This document shows positions 1-8,659 of a DNA stretch of 48,027 bases, piece after piece. Below the pieces are notes generated by a model. The model did not search any database, was not told where the DNA came from, and saw only the letters and a list, made by a program, of their open reading frames with translations. Location of the stretch: the NCBI GenBank assembly GCA_029204225.1, contig CM055101.1, positions 43,769,658-43,817,684 on the forward strand, in the 5' to 3' direction. The position numbers and the translations under genes were made by a program. The stretch's first letter is position 1, and every line of letters starts with the position of its first letter. The stretch comes from Diphasiastrum complanatum (lineage: Eukaryota > Streptophyta > Lycopodiopsida > Lycopodiales > Lycopodiaceae).

Positions 1-698
1 CTCCATAGGGGTGTCTGTGAAGTTTTTAGCACATGTGAACTTCACCACACATACTATAGGATCTTACTGAGGTGTTGTGATTGCACAAGATTGATCAAAG
101 AACAATATGCTTGAAAAATCTAAGGCAAGAGCACAATGGCATACATTTGATGAAAAAATCTAGTCATTGTTAACCAAATAAGTGAGCCAATAAGACTCCT
201 ATAAAGAGTGATGTCCTCAAAGGATTTTTCATCATCTTTAATAGGAACTTTTACAGTGTGCTCCATAGGTGTATCTATGCCTTTACAGTTCTCCATATGA
301 AATTTCCTGAGCATGGGAAGTGCATATCTACTTTGGCTTATAAATGCATGACCTTTCCAAAAATCTATTTCAAGGCCAAGAATATAGTGAAGAATTCCTA
401 AGTCCTGCATCGTAAACTCAGTACCAAGTGCATGCTTAGTTTCTTCAACTAACTTCTCACTATTTCCACAAAAAATGATATCATCTACATAGATGAGAAG
501 AATAATTACAAAGTTATCTACAAACTTATGATACAGAGAAGGGTCATATTCAATTAGACAAAATCCGAGTGATATGAGATAAGAATTGAGCCTTGCATAA
601 CAAGACCTTGGTGCCTGTTTCAGTCCATACAGAATGTTGAACAAAAGACAAACTTTTGATTCATCACCATCCTTCACAAAACCTGGAGGTTGCTCCAT
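1..698 (-). pseudogene. copia reverse transcriptase (C-terminal part) and start of RNase H
   Basis: The open part (120-698) carries RT motifs YGLKQAPRS, the catalytic box IYVDDIIF, LHYILGLEI and DTPMEHTVKVP, then YRSLIGSLIWLTMTR. Below position 120 the frame hits stops, but the degenerate text still follows the family pattern: a QHLSKIL-stop-YVW stretch corresponds to the usual AAKRILRYVKGT, and after a shift a VKFTCAKNF stretch matches the segment just before the RNase H core. So the element continues past the left edge, already broken here. The catalytic pair of aspartates is kept. The upstream RT half is in another frame at 674-1063. Confidence 0.9.
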
Positions 699-1211
699 AT
701 AATTTCCTCCTCAAGGTAACCATTGAGAAATGCATTAGAAACATCAAACTGGAACATACTCCATTTGTGAAAACATGCAAGAGAGATAAGTATTTGAATT
801 GTTACCATCTTTGCAACTGGTGCAAAGGTATCTTCATAATCAAGACCTTTAATATGAGAGTAGCCTTTAGCACAAAGTCTTGCTTTATACTTATTGATAG
901 ATCCATCATGATTATACTTGATTATGAATATCCACTTACATCCGATCACGTGCATGTTGTTTGGTGGCTCCACAAGCTCCCATGTGTTATTTGACATCAA
1001 GGCTTCAAATTCTTGGGTCATTGCTTCATTGAAAAGCTTCTTGAACATCCTTAGGCTCTTCATCTAATATAAAAAGTGTATGATAGGAAGTTTCACCTTC
1101 TACTTGCCTTCCTTCTTCATCATATGTGAGCCTCCTTGGCTCAGATCTTGCTCGTGTAGATCTTCTTGGTGTGATAGCTTGAATCTGCTCCTCCTCAAGC
1201 CTCGGCCTCAC
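674..1211 (-). pseudogene. copia linker and N-terminal reverse transcriptase
   Basis: From 1211 down, the linker contains the family signature TPRRSTRARSEPRRLTY followed by an acidic stretch. It then shifts frame into the RT fingers: FEALMSNNTWELV, VIGCKWIFIIKYN, KARLCAKGY, DYEDTFAPVAKMVTI, FDVSNAFLNGYLEEE. At about 690 a one-base loss, judged against the usual EEEIYMEQPPG, moves the rest of the RT into the frame of 120-698. These lesions are typical of an old inactive copy. The usual AKGY(A/S)Q motif reads AKGYSHI here, another small change. Confidence 0.9.
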
Positions 1212-1800
1212 CTCTTCTTGAACATCTGAACATCATCCAAATTAAATTTCTGATCTTCATGGAAGACCACGTCTCTACTAACAACATTTTTGTCAGTATA
1301 GGGCAAATAAATCTTGTATGCTTTTTTAGTAGATGCATAACCTACAAAAATTCCTTTCACTGCACTAGGATCTTCCTTCTTCCTAGTTTCTATAGGTACT
1401 TGCACAAAGCATACACAACCAAAAATCCTAAGATGATCTACCTTAGGCTTTTTGTTAAACAACATCTCAAATGGTGTCTTTCCTCCTATTGCAAGATTTG
1501 GAAGCCTATTACAAAGATAGTTTGCACATGCAACTACCTCTCCCCAAAATTCTTTAGGCAGAAAAGCTTCCAGCCTAATGGCTTTTGCACATTCACACAA
1601 AGTTCTATTTTTTCTCTCAACAACTCCATTTTGTTGAGGAGTATATGAACAAGAAAACTCTCTTTGAATACCCTCTCTCTCACAAAAGTCTTTAAACTTA
1701 TTGGAAGTGTATTCCCCTCCATTATCACTTCTTAAAGCTTTTATCTTGAAAGGAAATTGCTTCTCTACATAAGCTTTAAAAGTAAGAAAAACATCATAAA
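1208..1800 (-). pseudogene. copia integrase, C-terminal half of the catalytic core
   Basis: Family text resumes at about 1797 with DVFLTFKAYVEK, then ALRSDNGGEYTSNKF (second catalytic Asp), NGVVERKNRTL (catalytic Glu), LPKEFWGE, KTPFEMLFNKKP, HLRIFGCVCFV and the C-terminal VVSRDVVF box. The first part of the core, including the first catalytic Asp in the usual H-(S/T)-D-LCGP box, is absent because foreign DNA lies at 1797-2282. The integrase is therefore dead even apart from the frameshifts. Confidence 0.92.
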
Positions 1801-2282
1801 TCATGCCCACCAAAAGGTTTATATTGTTTGGTAGTTCATACGACAGACCAAGAAAACTTTCCTGTTTAAGTAGCTTATCAATAATAAAACAAAGTCTGCT
1901 CCTTAAAAAATTGTTTTTTTGAAAGGCATCAATAAGTGTCAGTACCTCATTAAGAAAGGTAAGTTGTTTGTTACAATAGTACATGGCAGCAATTACTTGG
2001 AAAATGATAACATTGTACGAGTTAAGAATAGGTCTATTAGAAGAAAGATGTATTGTATACTTGAAAGGGTAGGTCCCTCCTTTTATCATATTTGGAAAGG
2101 TGCGTTATTTCGTAGTTGGATCAAAAGTAGTAGTAATGTTAAGGAAGTGTATGATATTCTTTTTTATGGTGATGTTATCAATCTCAAGATAATTCAATGG
2201 GCACATCCAAAATGGATTATTAGCTGATCTTTCTTGAAATTTATCCAAAAAATGATCGATAAAAGAGTTATTTATAAATCAT
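1797..2282. other. Foreign segment replacing about 45 codons of the copia integrase
   Basis: Copia text stops on the right at RSRDNI (about 2283) and resumes on the left at DVFLTF (about 1797). Relative to other copia elements about 45 codons of integrase are missing, and about 480 bp of unrelated DNA sits in their place. The nine bases ataaatcat occur at both junctions (1796-1804 and 2274-2282). No terminal inverted repeat is visible. The segment holds an open plus-strand frame of about 100 codons (1919-2227) that I do not recognise, and the minus frame is also open through most of it. It may be a small inserted element with a linked deletion, or filler DNA from break repair. Confidence 0.7.
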
Positions 2283-2860
2283 ATATTATCACGTGATCTA
2301 GGAAAAGGCCTTCTGTGTGACTTTGCCAGCACACAAGCTTCACAAGGTAGAAGCTCCTTTGACAATGTCTTTGGTAGACCAACAACTTTTCCTTCTTTGA
2401 CCGTAGATTGCATGGCTTTGAAATTGGGATGACCCAACCTCTTATGCCACAGATCCTCCTGTAGAACCTTGGTCTCATAAGCAATATCTGAAATGTTAGC
2501 ACTCTCCCTAGAATCTAGTTTGTACAACTTACCAATTCTAGATCCTCTAGCAATAACTTCATTTTCTCTTGAGATTATACACTTGTCAACTTGAAACTTG
2601 ACATCCAATCCATTATCAAACAACTGTCCTACACTAATGAGATTCTTAGTCAATTTAGGTACATACAGTACATCATGTAAGCAAAAAGATTTTGATGATG
2701 ATGCATGTAATGGAATACTACCTATTCCTTCAATTCTACACTCTACGTCATAAGTAGTATAGATTGACCTTTTTGCACCTAAATATGGCATGAGATTAGT
2801 GAAAGAGTTCCTAGAACTAGACATGTGGGAACTAGCCCCACTATCTATCCACCAGACTTC
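2279..2860 (-). pseudogene. copia protease and GAG-pre-integrase domain
   Basis: Starting at about 2860 the minus strand reads VWWIDSGASSHM, the copia aspartic protease active site (DSGA). It continues with VLYVPKLTKNLISVGQL and then the GAG-pre-integrase zinc-binding domain: LWHKRLGHPNF supplies the two histidines and CEACVLAKSHRRPF the two cysteines. The frame breaks by one base near 2870 relative to the upstream zinc-knuckle frame, which ends DSLMMSTFSSF-stop where related elements run straight on to the active site. Confidence 0.92.
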
Positions 2861-2874
2861 TTCATTCTTAAAAA

Positions 2875-3172
2875 GATGAAAAAGTAGACATCATTAAGGA
2901 ATCCTCTCTTTCACTCTCTACACCCTCACACTCATCCTCATTAGCAAGGTTAGCTTGCTTAGATTGGTTCTTCTTCTTGAAACAGTTTGATGCATAATGT
3001 CCTTTCTTTCCACAGAAAAAACACTTGATCTTTGACAGCTTCTTCTTGCCACTGGATGTTGCACCTTGTGAGGACTGATCCTCACCACCTTCTTTGGCTT
3101 TGTCCTTCTTGAAGTGTTGTTGTCCTTTGCCCTTGCCTCTTGACTTGTCTCTTTAGGAGTGACATTTCTGAA
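2875..3172 (-). pseudogene. copia gag C-terminus with CCHC zinc knuckle
   Basis: The minus strand around 2960-3060 reads KIKCFFCGKKGHYASNCFKK, a nucleocapsid CX2CX4HX4C knuckle. It follows a Lys-rich segment (HFKKDKAKEGGEDQSSQ) and precedes an acidic stretch. Upstream, near 3150-3172, the text NVTPKETSREA continues in another frame and then gag similarity stops. Beyond this lie two near-copies of gccatctctatct (about 3183 and 3222) of unknown origin. Confidence 0.85.
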
Positions 3173-3328
3173 AAAAGCCTACGCCATCTCTATCTTCAGG
3201 GTCAAAAACAAATGTTTAGCGCCATCTCTATCTCCAGTGGAGTCGTTAGTGCCATTTCCAGCTTTGTTATTGTCATTGTGTTGTTTGTTACTATACTAAT
3301 GTACTGATGACAAAGCTTTATCATCTTC

Positions 3329-4640
3329 ATGTGGATCTGTCACCAGAATGTTCCGCTCAGGACGAGAAATTCAAAGCAGCCCAAATTTTCAACTTCTGAT
3401 ATAGTCCGATACAGGGACGAAAAGCTAAAGCATGTAGATTTATGGTCATCAGGAACATTGTATCCTATTGATCCATGTTCATTGCAACATCCAGATTTTC
3501 ATTCGGTGAGTCAGTTAATAATCTATATGTGTCATGGTAAAAATGACCTTTTGGGTTACTGTGAGAATTTGATGCTCTATGGAATGCACATTCAATGCAA
3601 AGAATACATTATTTGGAAGAGGAATCAAGGAAAATATCAAAGGAGTGCGAAGAAAAATCTACAAAGATTAAAAAATTGTTTGGATGAAAATGAGATGCTC
3701 AAGGAGGAGATCCAAAGGTAAAAAATCTTCTTTGTATCATTATACAACTAATAATGATGAGATAAAAATTGCATTTCAATCCATGCGTATCTCATATCCG
3801 TCTCTTGTAAAAGATATGAATGTGCTCAACAGAAAGGTTCGAAGCAACAAGAGAAAAAGACTGGTAAACAAGGATATATGTGATCTATCATCCAGAGGAG
3901 GTCATAGAAAAAGACGAATCCGTGCATTCAAGTAAGTTATAGCTTATTTGGTATTGAATATTGCTTGAACTTTTTGATTCATTCATAATTATTGGAGGAT
4001 CTAAAGCTTGAAGATTTTTATCAAATTATTCTGGCAAACAATCTAAGGTTCAATACACGGTTTGGAAAGAAATTATTGCAGCAACTCAAGGTTTTGAAAA
4101 AGAAGGTTCTACTCGTATACACAAAGTAGGAGTTTGGAAAAAGTTAGACAACATGGTGAAATACTTAAGAAAAGATAAATTTTCAAATACTGATGTACAA
4201 ATGATACAGAAAACAACCAATGAATTTGTGGATGCAGTTTAAAGTGCATGGGGTGTTGATCATATAACACATTATATGGTAAGATTTTGATTTTACACTA
4301 CGATAGACAAATATGTGCAATTAAATTAGATACTTTTGGTACTGATTTAGATTATGTTTTTATGACATGCAGCACATATTACGACATCATTCGACATTCT
4401 TTACAAGAAATAGTGGAAGTCTTAGCATATGGTCATCGTAAGGAATGGAAAAATATCATTGGCAAACAAGAGCGGCATTTCATAAAAGTACACAACATGG
4501 TGGGACTAGCACGAAAAACAGCTATATACTACAACTTTTTCAATGGTTTTACAGAAGAATCCAAATTCGTCATAATACAAAATCGACGGATTATAAAAAA
4601 TTTCAAAAAGCATACAAATTTATACAAGCTAGTAGGCTAT
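3329..4640 (+). pseudogene. Decayed multi-exon gene of unknown function with a zeste/Myb-like segment
   Basis: Splice signals join the open frames exactly in phase. Exon 1 is 3329-3717; GTAAAA donor at 3718, AG acceptor at 3831-3832. Exon 2 is 3833-3931; GTAAGT donor at 3932, AG at 4012-4013. Exon 3 starts at 4014. Exon 2 is a basic, nuclear-signal-like stretch (RKVRSNKRKR, GGHRKRRIR). Exon 3 has W-x2-I (VWKEIIAA) and later GVWKKLDNMVKYL, spaced as in zeste/Myb-like or trihelix DNA-binding domains. A stop at 4240-4242 interrupts it, but the frame goes on to HITHYM, a GTAAGA donor near 4279, an acceptor ending at about 4373, one more stop, and then GMEKYHWQTR and LQLFQWFYRRI up to about 4640. 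Two in-frame stops make it a probable pseudogene. The start is uncertain and upstream exons are possible. I do not recognise exon 1; a DNA-transposon accessory gene is one option. Confidence 0.6.
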
Positions 4641-4843
4641 AGACACATAATAAAATTTTGTATATTGAATAAAAATATTTACAACGTACAATTCAGCAGT
4701 ATCTAATCTGCTTCCGATATTTTCTCCAATGAAAGTTGCAACTTAGAATCATACAACAAGTTTCTTCTTTCGTATGGATCCAATAGCTCATAGGTTTCAT
4801 GCTTACTCAGATCAACGTAAGCAACATACAATGCAAAATGAGA

Positions 4844-5690
4844 TTATCTGAGCATGGAATTCACTGGTCCATATCCTAAAATTTTAACCGCAATAGTTTT
4901 CTTTACAAAAATTATTTTATGCACCTTATTGAAATTATGTCCTCCAAGAAAATGAGACAGTGCCTTGATTGCCATAATCATAGTTTTACCATGTTGATGA
5001 AACTTTGAATGGGCAACACTTATCTCATTATTCTTGAAGGACTTTAGATAGTGCCCCAGTGCATGATCTCTTGAAAATTCTCCAGCATTGTTTCCTGAAA
5101 TGTTAAAAAACAAAGTAAGCTCCAGTATATAATCTGACATAACAAATCTACTAGTACTTGATAAGATACAAAAACTTACGCATTCGGCTTTGTCTTCCCT
5201 GATTACTGTCTCTCCATCAATACTATGTCCACCTTTTGATGTCAATATTGTTGGTGAATAGACACTTGGCTGTGGAAAACCAAGTTGACTTTGAGTTCTA
5301 AGAAACTCCTCCTCAGAAGGTAGATCATCTTCTTTGTTGCGCATTTCCTCCACAGCCATTTTCAAACAATCTTTCCATGAATAAAACTTATCATTATGTA
5401 CATCGTCAACACCAGGGAGAAGATTATCAGCATCAAAATCAATTATATCCGAAAATTCATCAAGCTCTTTGTTCAGAATGCAAAGAGTCTCAACTTCAGT
5501 GAAGTAAAAAAAATTCGATATATCCGATATTGTCAAAAAAGAATTATTATCTATATTATAAGTAGGCAAAGTGATCAAAGATTTATCAGAAGGAGAAAGA
5601 GTAGTGGGTGTTCTAGGGCCTATAAACGTAGCCCTATTTCGAGCATGATCAAAATCAGAACAATCCTCTTGATGATGGATGCATCAAAAC
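4844..5690 (-). pseudogene. Decayed intron-containing gene of unknown function, convergent with the previous one
   Basis: The minus strand is open from about 5690 without an obvious ATG and runs as an acidic, hydrophilic protein: RTPTTLSPSDKSL, DEFSDIIDFDADNLL, WKDCLKMAVEEMRNKEDD, LPSEEEFLRTQSQLGFPQP, ending DGETVIREDKAEC. A textbook intron follows: GTAAGT at 5179, pyrimidine-rich end and CAG at 5095-5097, 85 bp. After it, FSRDHALGHYLKSF and HSKFHQHGKTMIMAI run to a stop at 4844. The second exon is one base out of phase with the first as drawn, so there is a frameshift or a slightly different junction. No known domain. Its tail-to-tail layout with the 3.3-4.6 kb gene, about 200 bp apart, suggests a two-gene mobile element. 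Confidence 0.55.
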
Positions 5691-5699
5691 CCAAGAGTT

Positions 5700-6243
5700 T
5701 TTTAAATATTTTCTTGGCACCCATAATCCATTATCATCTGTCTTGTTGAATAGATGTATAGAGTCGATTGAAGAGCACGGCTTCCTTGATGGTGCCATTC
5801 GTAATTTGCATGCAAAAATTTGAAACAATGAACTATGAATCTGAAAATTTGCATAGACAAAAAGCCATGAATCTGAGAAAAAGTGTTGGCAAAAATTTGA
5901 AACACTGATCTATTTGGCGCCACAAATTAACTTTGGTTAACCCTGTTAACCATGATTTGACAATGCATATACATTAATGGTACATCGATTTTCTCATCTC
6001 AACCATCTGTCATATACATTTTCAATATTTTTGGGTCTCTTCGAGCAGTGATGAGCTGGAAGGGCAGGCCTAATCAACCAATAGCATTTCCACATGCTGC
6101 CCGACGAAACAACAATATATTTAAAAAGTTTTTATTTTATTTATATTTGGAAAATTCTATGTTACGTAAAACCCCGAAGCTAAGGTTTCAATTGGTCCAC
6201 ATGGCAACAAAAATAAGAAAAAAAATCAAAAAAACATATTTTT
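5700..6243. other. Spacer without a recognisable gene
   Basis: AT-rich DNA with short internal repeats: aaaatttgaaacaatgaact and aaaatttgaaacactgatct recur about 75 bp apart near 5815-5910, each next to a gaatctga motif. Nothing here looks coding. Confidence 0.6.
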
Positions 6244-6614
6244 TAAAGGCCCTCGTCGGGTTCTAAGTTTCTCTAATGTGTCGCAGGGCCTAAATGTCAA
6301 GTTAGTGAATAAAGTTGGGTTTCCCTCCAATTTGGATGGTTCTCACACTTTTTTAAATTTGAATAATTAGGGAGGTAGAAATGGACCAATAGGATTCAAA
6401 GGCCAGGGTCCTCCTCTCTATTATAAAAAGGGACCAACTCGAGTTCCTACACATGTTCATTTCCTCATTTCAATAAAGCAGATTGGTTCTCCTCAGAAAG
6501 GGATTGATGAATGTCCTTGCTCTCTATCACTTTTTCTCCATCTCTCATGCTTTCTTTGGTTTTTGCTTATTGTTGTCTTGGATTCAAGCTAGGCGAGGAA
6601 AGAAACCCACTACA
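6244..6614 (+). repeat. 5' LTR (truncated) of the TRIM-like element
   Basis: It matches the 3' LTR closely from 6283 (gcagggcctaaatg) to about 6575, then jumps past 270 bp of the other copy and rejoins at tcttggattca, ending CCCACTACA at 6614. Weak similarity starts at about 6244. The 5' portion present in the other LTR (7429-7560) is missing, so the element lacks its left end and no target duplication can be checked. Confidence 0.82.
6421..6480 (+). promoter_or_regulatory. LTR promoter TATA box and polyadenylation signal
   Basis: The sequence ctattataaaaaggg gives a good TATA box at about 6420-6430, and caataaagca about 40 bp downstream gives a polyadenylation signal. The TATA box is kept in the other LTR at about 7731-7741; there the poly(A) signal reads aatgaa. 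Confidence 0.55.
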
Positions 6615-6618
6615 ATTT

Positions 6619-6636
6619 TGGTGCCGTTGCTGGGGA
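6619..6636 (+). other. Primer-binding site, tRNA-Asp type
   Basis: The 18 bases TGGTGCCGTTGCTGGGGA lie four bases after the LTR end. They match the complement of the tRNA-Asp 3' end (TGGCGCCGTTGCCGGGGA) at 16 of 18 positions; both differences are C to T. This primer is known from Ty3/gypsy elements of the Tat/Athila group. Confidence 0.8.
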
Positions 6637-7428
6637 GCTACGCCAATTTTTCAGTTTGCAGCATGTTTGTTGGATGGTTAGCTTGCATTTAGGCATCTTG
6701 GTCTTGGCATGCTAGGGTTAGCTTTGCATTATGGATGTGATTTGTGAGAGTTATGTCCAAAAACGTTCAAAAAATGAGTGGTGAATGTATTTTTTGTTTT
6801 TTAATTTTTTGCTTCTTTTTTATTCAATTTTTTTTCCTATTTTCTGTTCCTTATAATTCAATCTGAATAGGTAGGATTGTAGAGCATTGAAAGGGCTTTC
6901 TTTCCGTTTAATTGATTTTGAATTCCGTTTAATATTGAGCAAGTTACATTTTTTTGAAATTGGCAACAAAATTTTATAAACTTGTCAAAAACCAGAAACT
7001 TCCAGATTTTTGTATTTCTTTTTTTGCCCTATTTGATTCATTTTTCGCCCTACCTTTTATTCTCTGTAATTCCATCTGAATAACTAAAGTTGTAGCATTG
7101 AAAGTGCTTTTTGGAGATATAATTTTTATTACATTTCATTAAGTAATGAGGAAGTTACAAATTTTTTAAAATATAAAAAAAAAAAAAAAATTATGTGACC
7201 TTGTCATTAGCTTCAACAATGTCATTGCTAGCAGGTGCACCTATCTACAAGTATCAACATCAACAAACATTATCTTGGAATCTTTTTTTGGATGGTGTCG
7301 ACTACCCATTTGGCAATGAACAAGGTTATCATGAATGGCCACCGGACCCATATGGCTATTATTGAAAATTTGCATTTAAGCTTCGAGGAAGGTGTCGTGG
7401 GACTGCCACCAGTTTTGGTGGGGGATAC
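6637..7428 (+). other. Non-coding interior of the TRIM-like element
   Basis: There is no gag or pol similarity. Two diverged copies of an AT-rich block (about 6847-6960 and 7063-7180), each with the core caTCTGAATA...attgaaag, suggest an old duplication. An A run lies at 7176-7190. The last bases, GGTGGGGGA at 7418-7426, form a polypurine tract right before the 3' LTR. A frame of about 80 codons at 7235-7480 crosses the LTR border and is not believable as a gene. Confidence 0.65.
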
Positions 7429-8193
7429 TGTTGGAGGGTTTGCGGATCCCAAGGCAACCCTAACCCTAGTTAATAAGTGAGAGGGATTTGGCACCCTGCG
7501 TATGTAAGTCCAGCCCGATGATTACATAGTTATTTGATTAGTTACAAGTCAATAAAAGGACTTTAGGCCTTTTTGCGGGACTTTTAATGTTGCGGGGCCT
7601 AAATGTCAAGTTAGTAAATAAAGTTGGGTTTCCCTCCAATTTGGATGGTTCCCACACTTTTTTAAATTTGAATTATTAGGGAGATAGAAATGGACCAATA
7701 AGATTCAGAGGCCAGGGTCCTCCTCTCTATTATAAAAAGGGACCAACTCGAGTTCCTACACATGTTCATTTCCTCATTTTAATGAAGCAGATTGGTTCTC
7801 CTCAGAAATGGATTGATGAATGTCCTTGCTCTCTATCACTTTTTCTCCATCTCTCATGCTTTCTTTGGTTTTTGCTTATTGTTGGATCTGAATGTTATTG
7901 GGATTGTATGTTATTATATTTTTTATGAGAGAGAAAGGGAGAGAGAGAAAGAGTAAGCTATTTCTATTGTGGATTGTAGTGTTAATGGATCGTAGTGTTA
8001 ATAGATGTGTAGTGTTAATGTTTAGGGTTAATGGATGTTAGTGTTAGATTTGGATCCTCCATTCATGTTGAAATCTGAACTATACTATCGCTCTCATGGG
8101 AACGAACCTACGCGTGAGAACTAACTTTGTCTCTTTGATGCTAGATTGACTAGATCTTGGATTCAGGTTAGGCGAGGAAAGAAACCCACTACA
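7429..8193 (+). repeat. 3' LTR (765 bp) of the TRIM-like element
   Basis: It begins TGTTGGAGGG after the polypurine tract and ends CCCACTACA, giving the usual TG...CA ends. It contains the TATA box tattataaaaaggg near 7730. The 270-bp segment at 7885-8154, with a GA-rich stretch and aatgttagt-like repeats, has no counterpart in the 5' LTR. The five bases after it (ctaca) repeat the last five of the LTR. Confidence 0.82.
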
Positions 8194-8537
8194 CTACAAC
8201 TTTCAAAGTGGCCGATTTTGCATTCAAGTTCAAAAGTGTACCTACAAATTCTTTACTAAAATAATTTTGTGCAACTTAAAACTTGGTATAAAATTAAAAT
8301 AGTCTGCAACTTTTAATAACAATCATAAATTTGAAGTACTTTAATCTTAAGTTTGCCAAAAAATCCAATGAGTAATGTTATTTATTGTAACACGTATATC
8401 TACTATCTAAAAGTCAACATAAAATGTAGGTGATTAAAGAAAATATGTCAAAGTATAATGAATTTGTTTTTTGCTTGATGTAAGTTTACTGCTACTCATA
8501 TTTTTAGCCAATCTTTAAACTTTTGGCTTCCTGCTTG
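8194..8537. other. AT-rich spacer, nothing recognised
   Basis: No open frame of note, no repeats and no splice-supported exon. Confidence 0.6.
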
Positions 8538-8643
8538 TTTCAAGATCAATTCGTGGATTTTAAAAACAGTCGGTTGGTTGTAGGACTTTGTTTCAAGATC
8601 AATTCGTGGATTTTAAAAACAGTCGGTTGGTTGTAGGACTTTG
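8538..8643. repeat. 53-bp perfect tandem duplication
   Basis: The unit tttcaagatcaattcgtgg...taggactttg occurs twice head to tail (8538-8590 and 8591-8643) with no visible difference, so the duplication is recent. It sits just upstream of the LINE relic. Confidence 0.9.
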
Positions 8644-8659
8644 TCTGTTCTCTATGAGC

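Larger units (their letters stand above)
1..3172 (-). mobile_element. Decayed Ty1/copia retrotransposon, runs off the left edge
   Basis: Reading the minus strand from 3172 down to 1 gives the copia order: gag zinc knuckle, protease, GAG-pre-integrase, integrase, variable linker, reverse transcriptase, start of RNase H. No LTR is seen at either end: the 3' half of RNase H and the 3' LTR lie outside the window, and the 5' LTR and most of gag are missing to the right of 3172. Frameshifts sit near 2870 (gag/protease), near 1210 (linker), near 690 (RT) and below 120 (RNase H), and foreign DNA replaces part of the integrase at about 1797-2282. The element cannot encode a working polyprotein. The copia identity and domain order are certain; the right boundary is approximate. 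Confidence 0.93.
6244..8193 (+). mobile_element. Short non-coding LTR retrotransposon (TRIM/LARD-like, gypsy-type primer site)
   Basis: Two direct repeats (6283-6614 and 7592-8193) share nearly all their bases and end in the same CCCACTACA. The first is followed by a primer-binding site and the second is preceded by a purine tract and starts TGTTGGAGGG, so they are the 5' and 3' LTRs. Only about 815 bp lie between them and I see no gag or pol. The left LTR has lost its 5' part and about 270 bp near its 3' end. The whole is a small non-autonomous element that would need a related gypsy element for its proteins. Confidence 0.8.

Noticed and set aside
1919-2227. 100-codon plus-strand frame in the foreign integrase segment as a gene
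   Set aside because: No domain, no splice signals and a short AT-rich segment; it is kept only as a remark.
7235-7494. Overlapping 70-80-codon frames on both strands
   Set aside because: They cross the polypurine tract and LTR border of the TRIM-like element and show no similarity to any protein.
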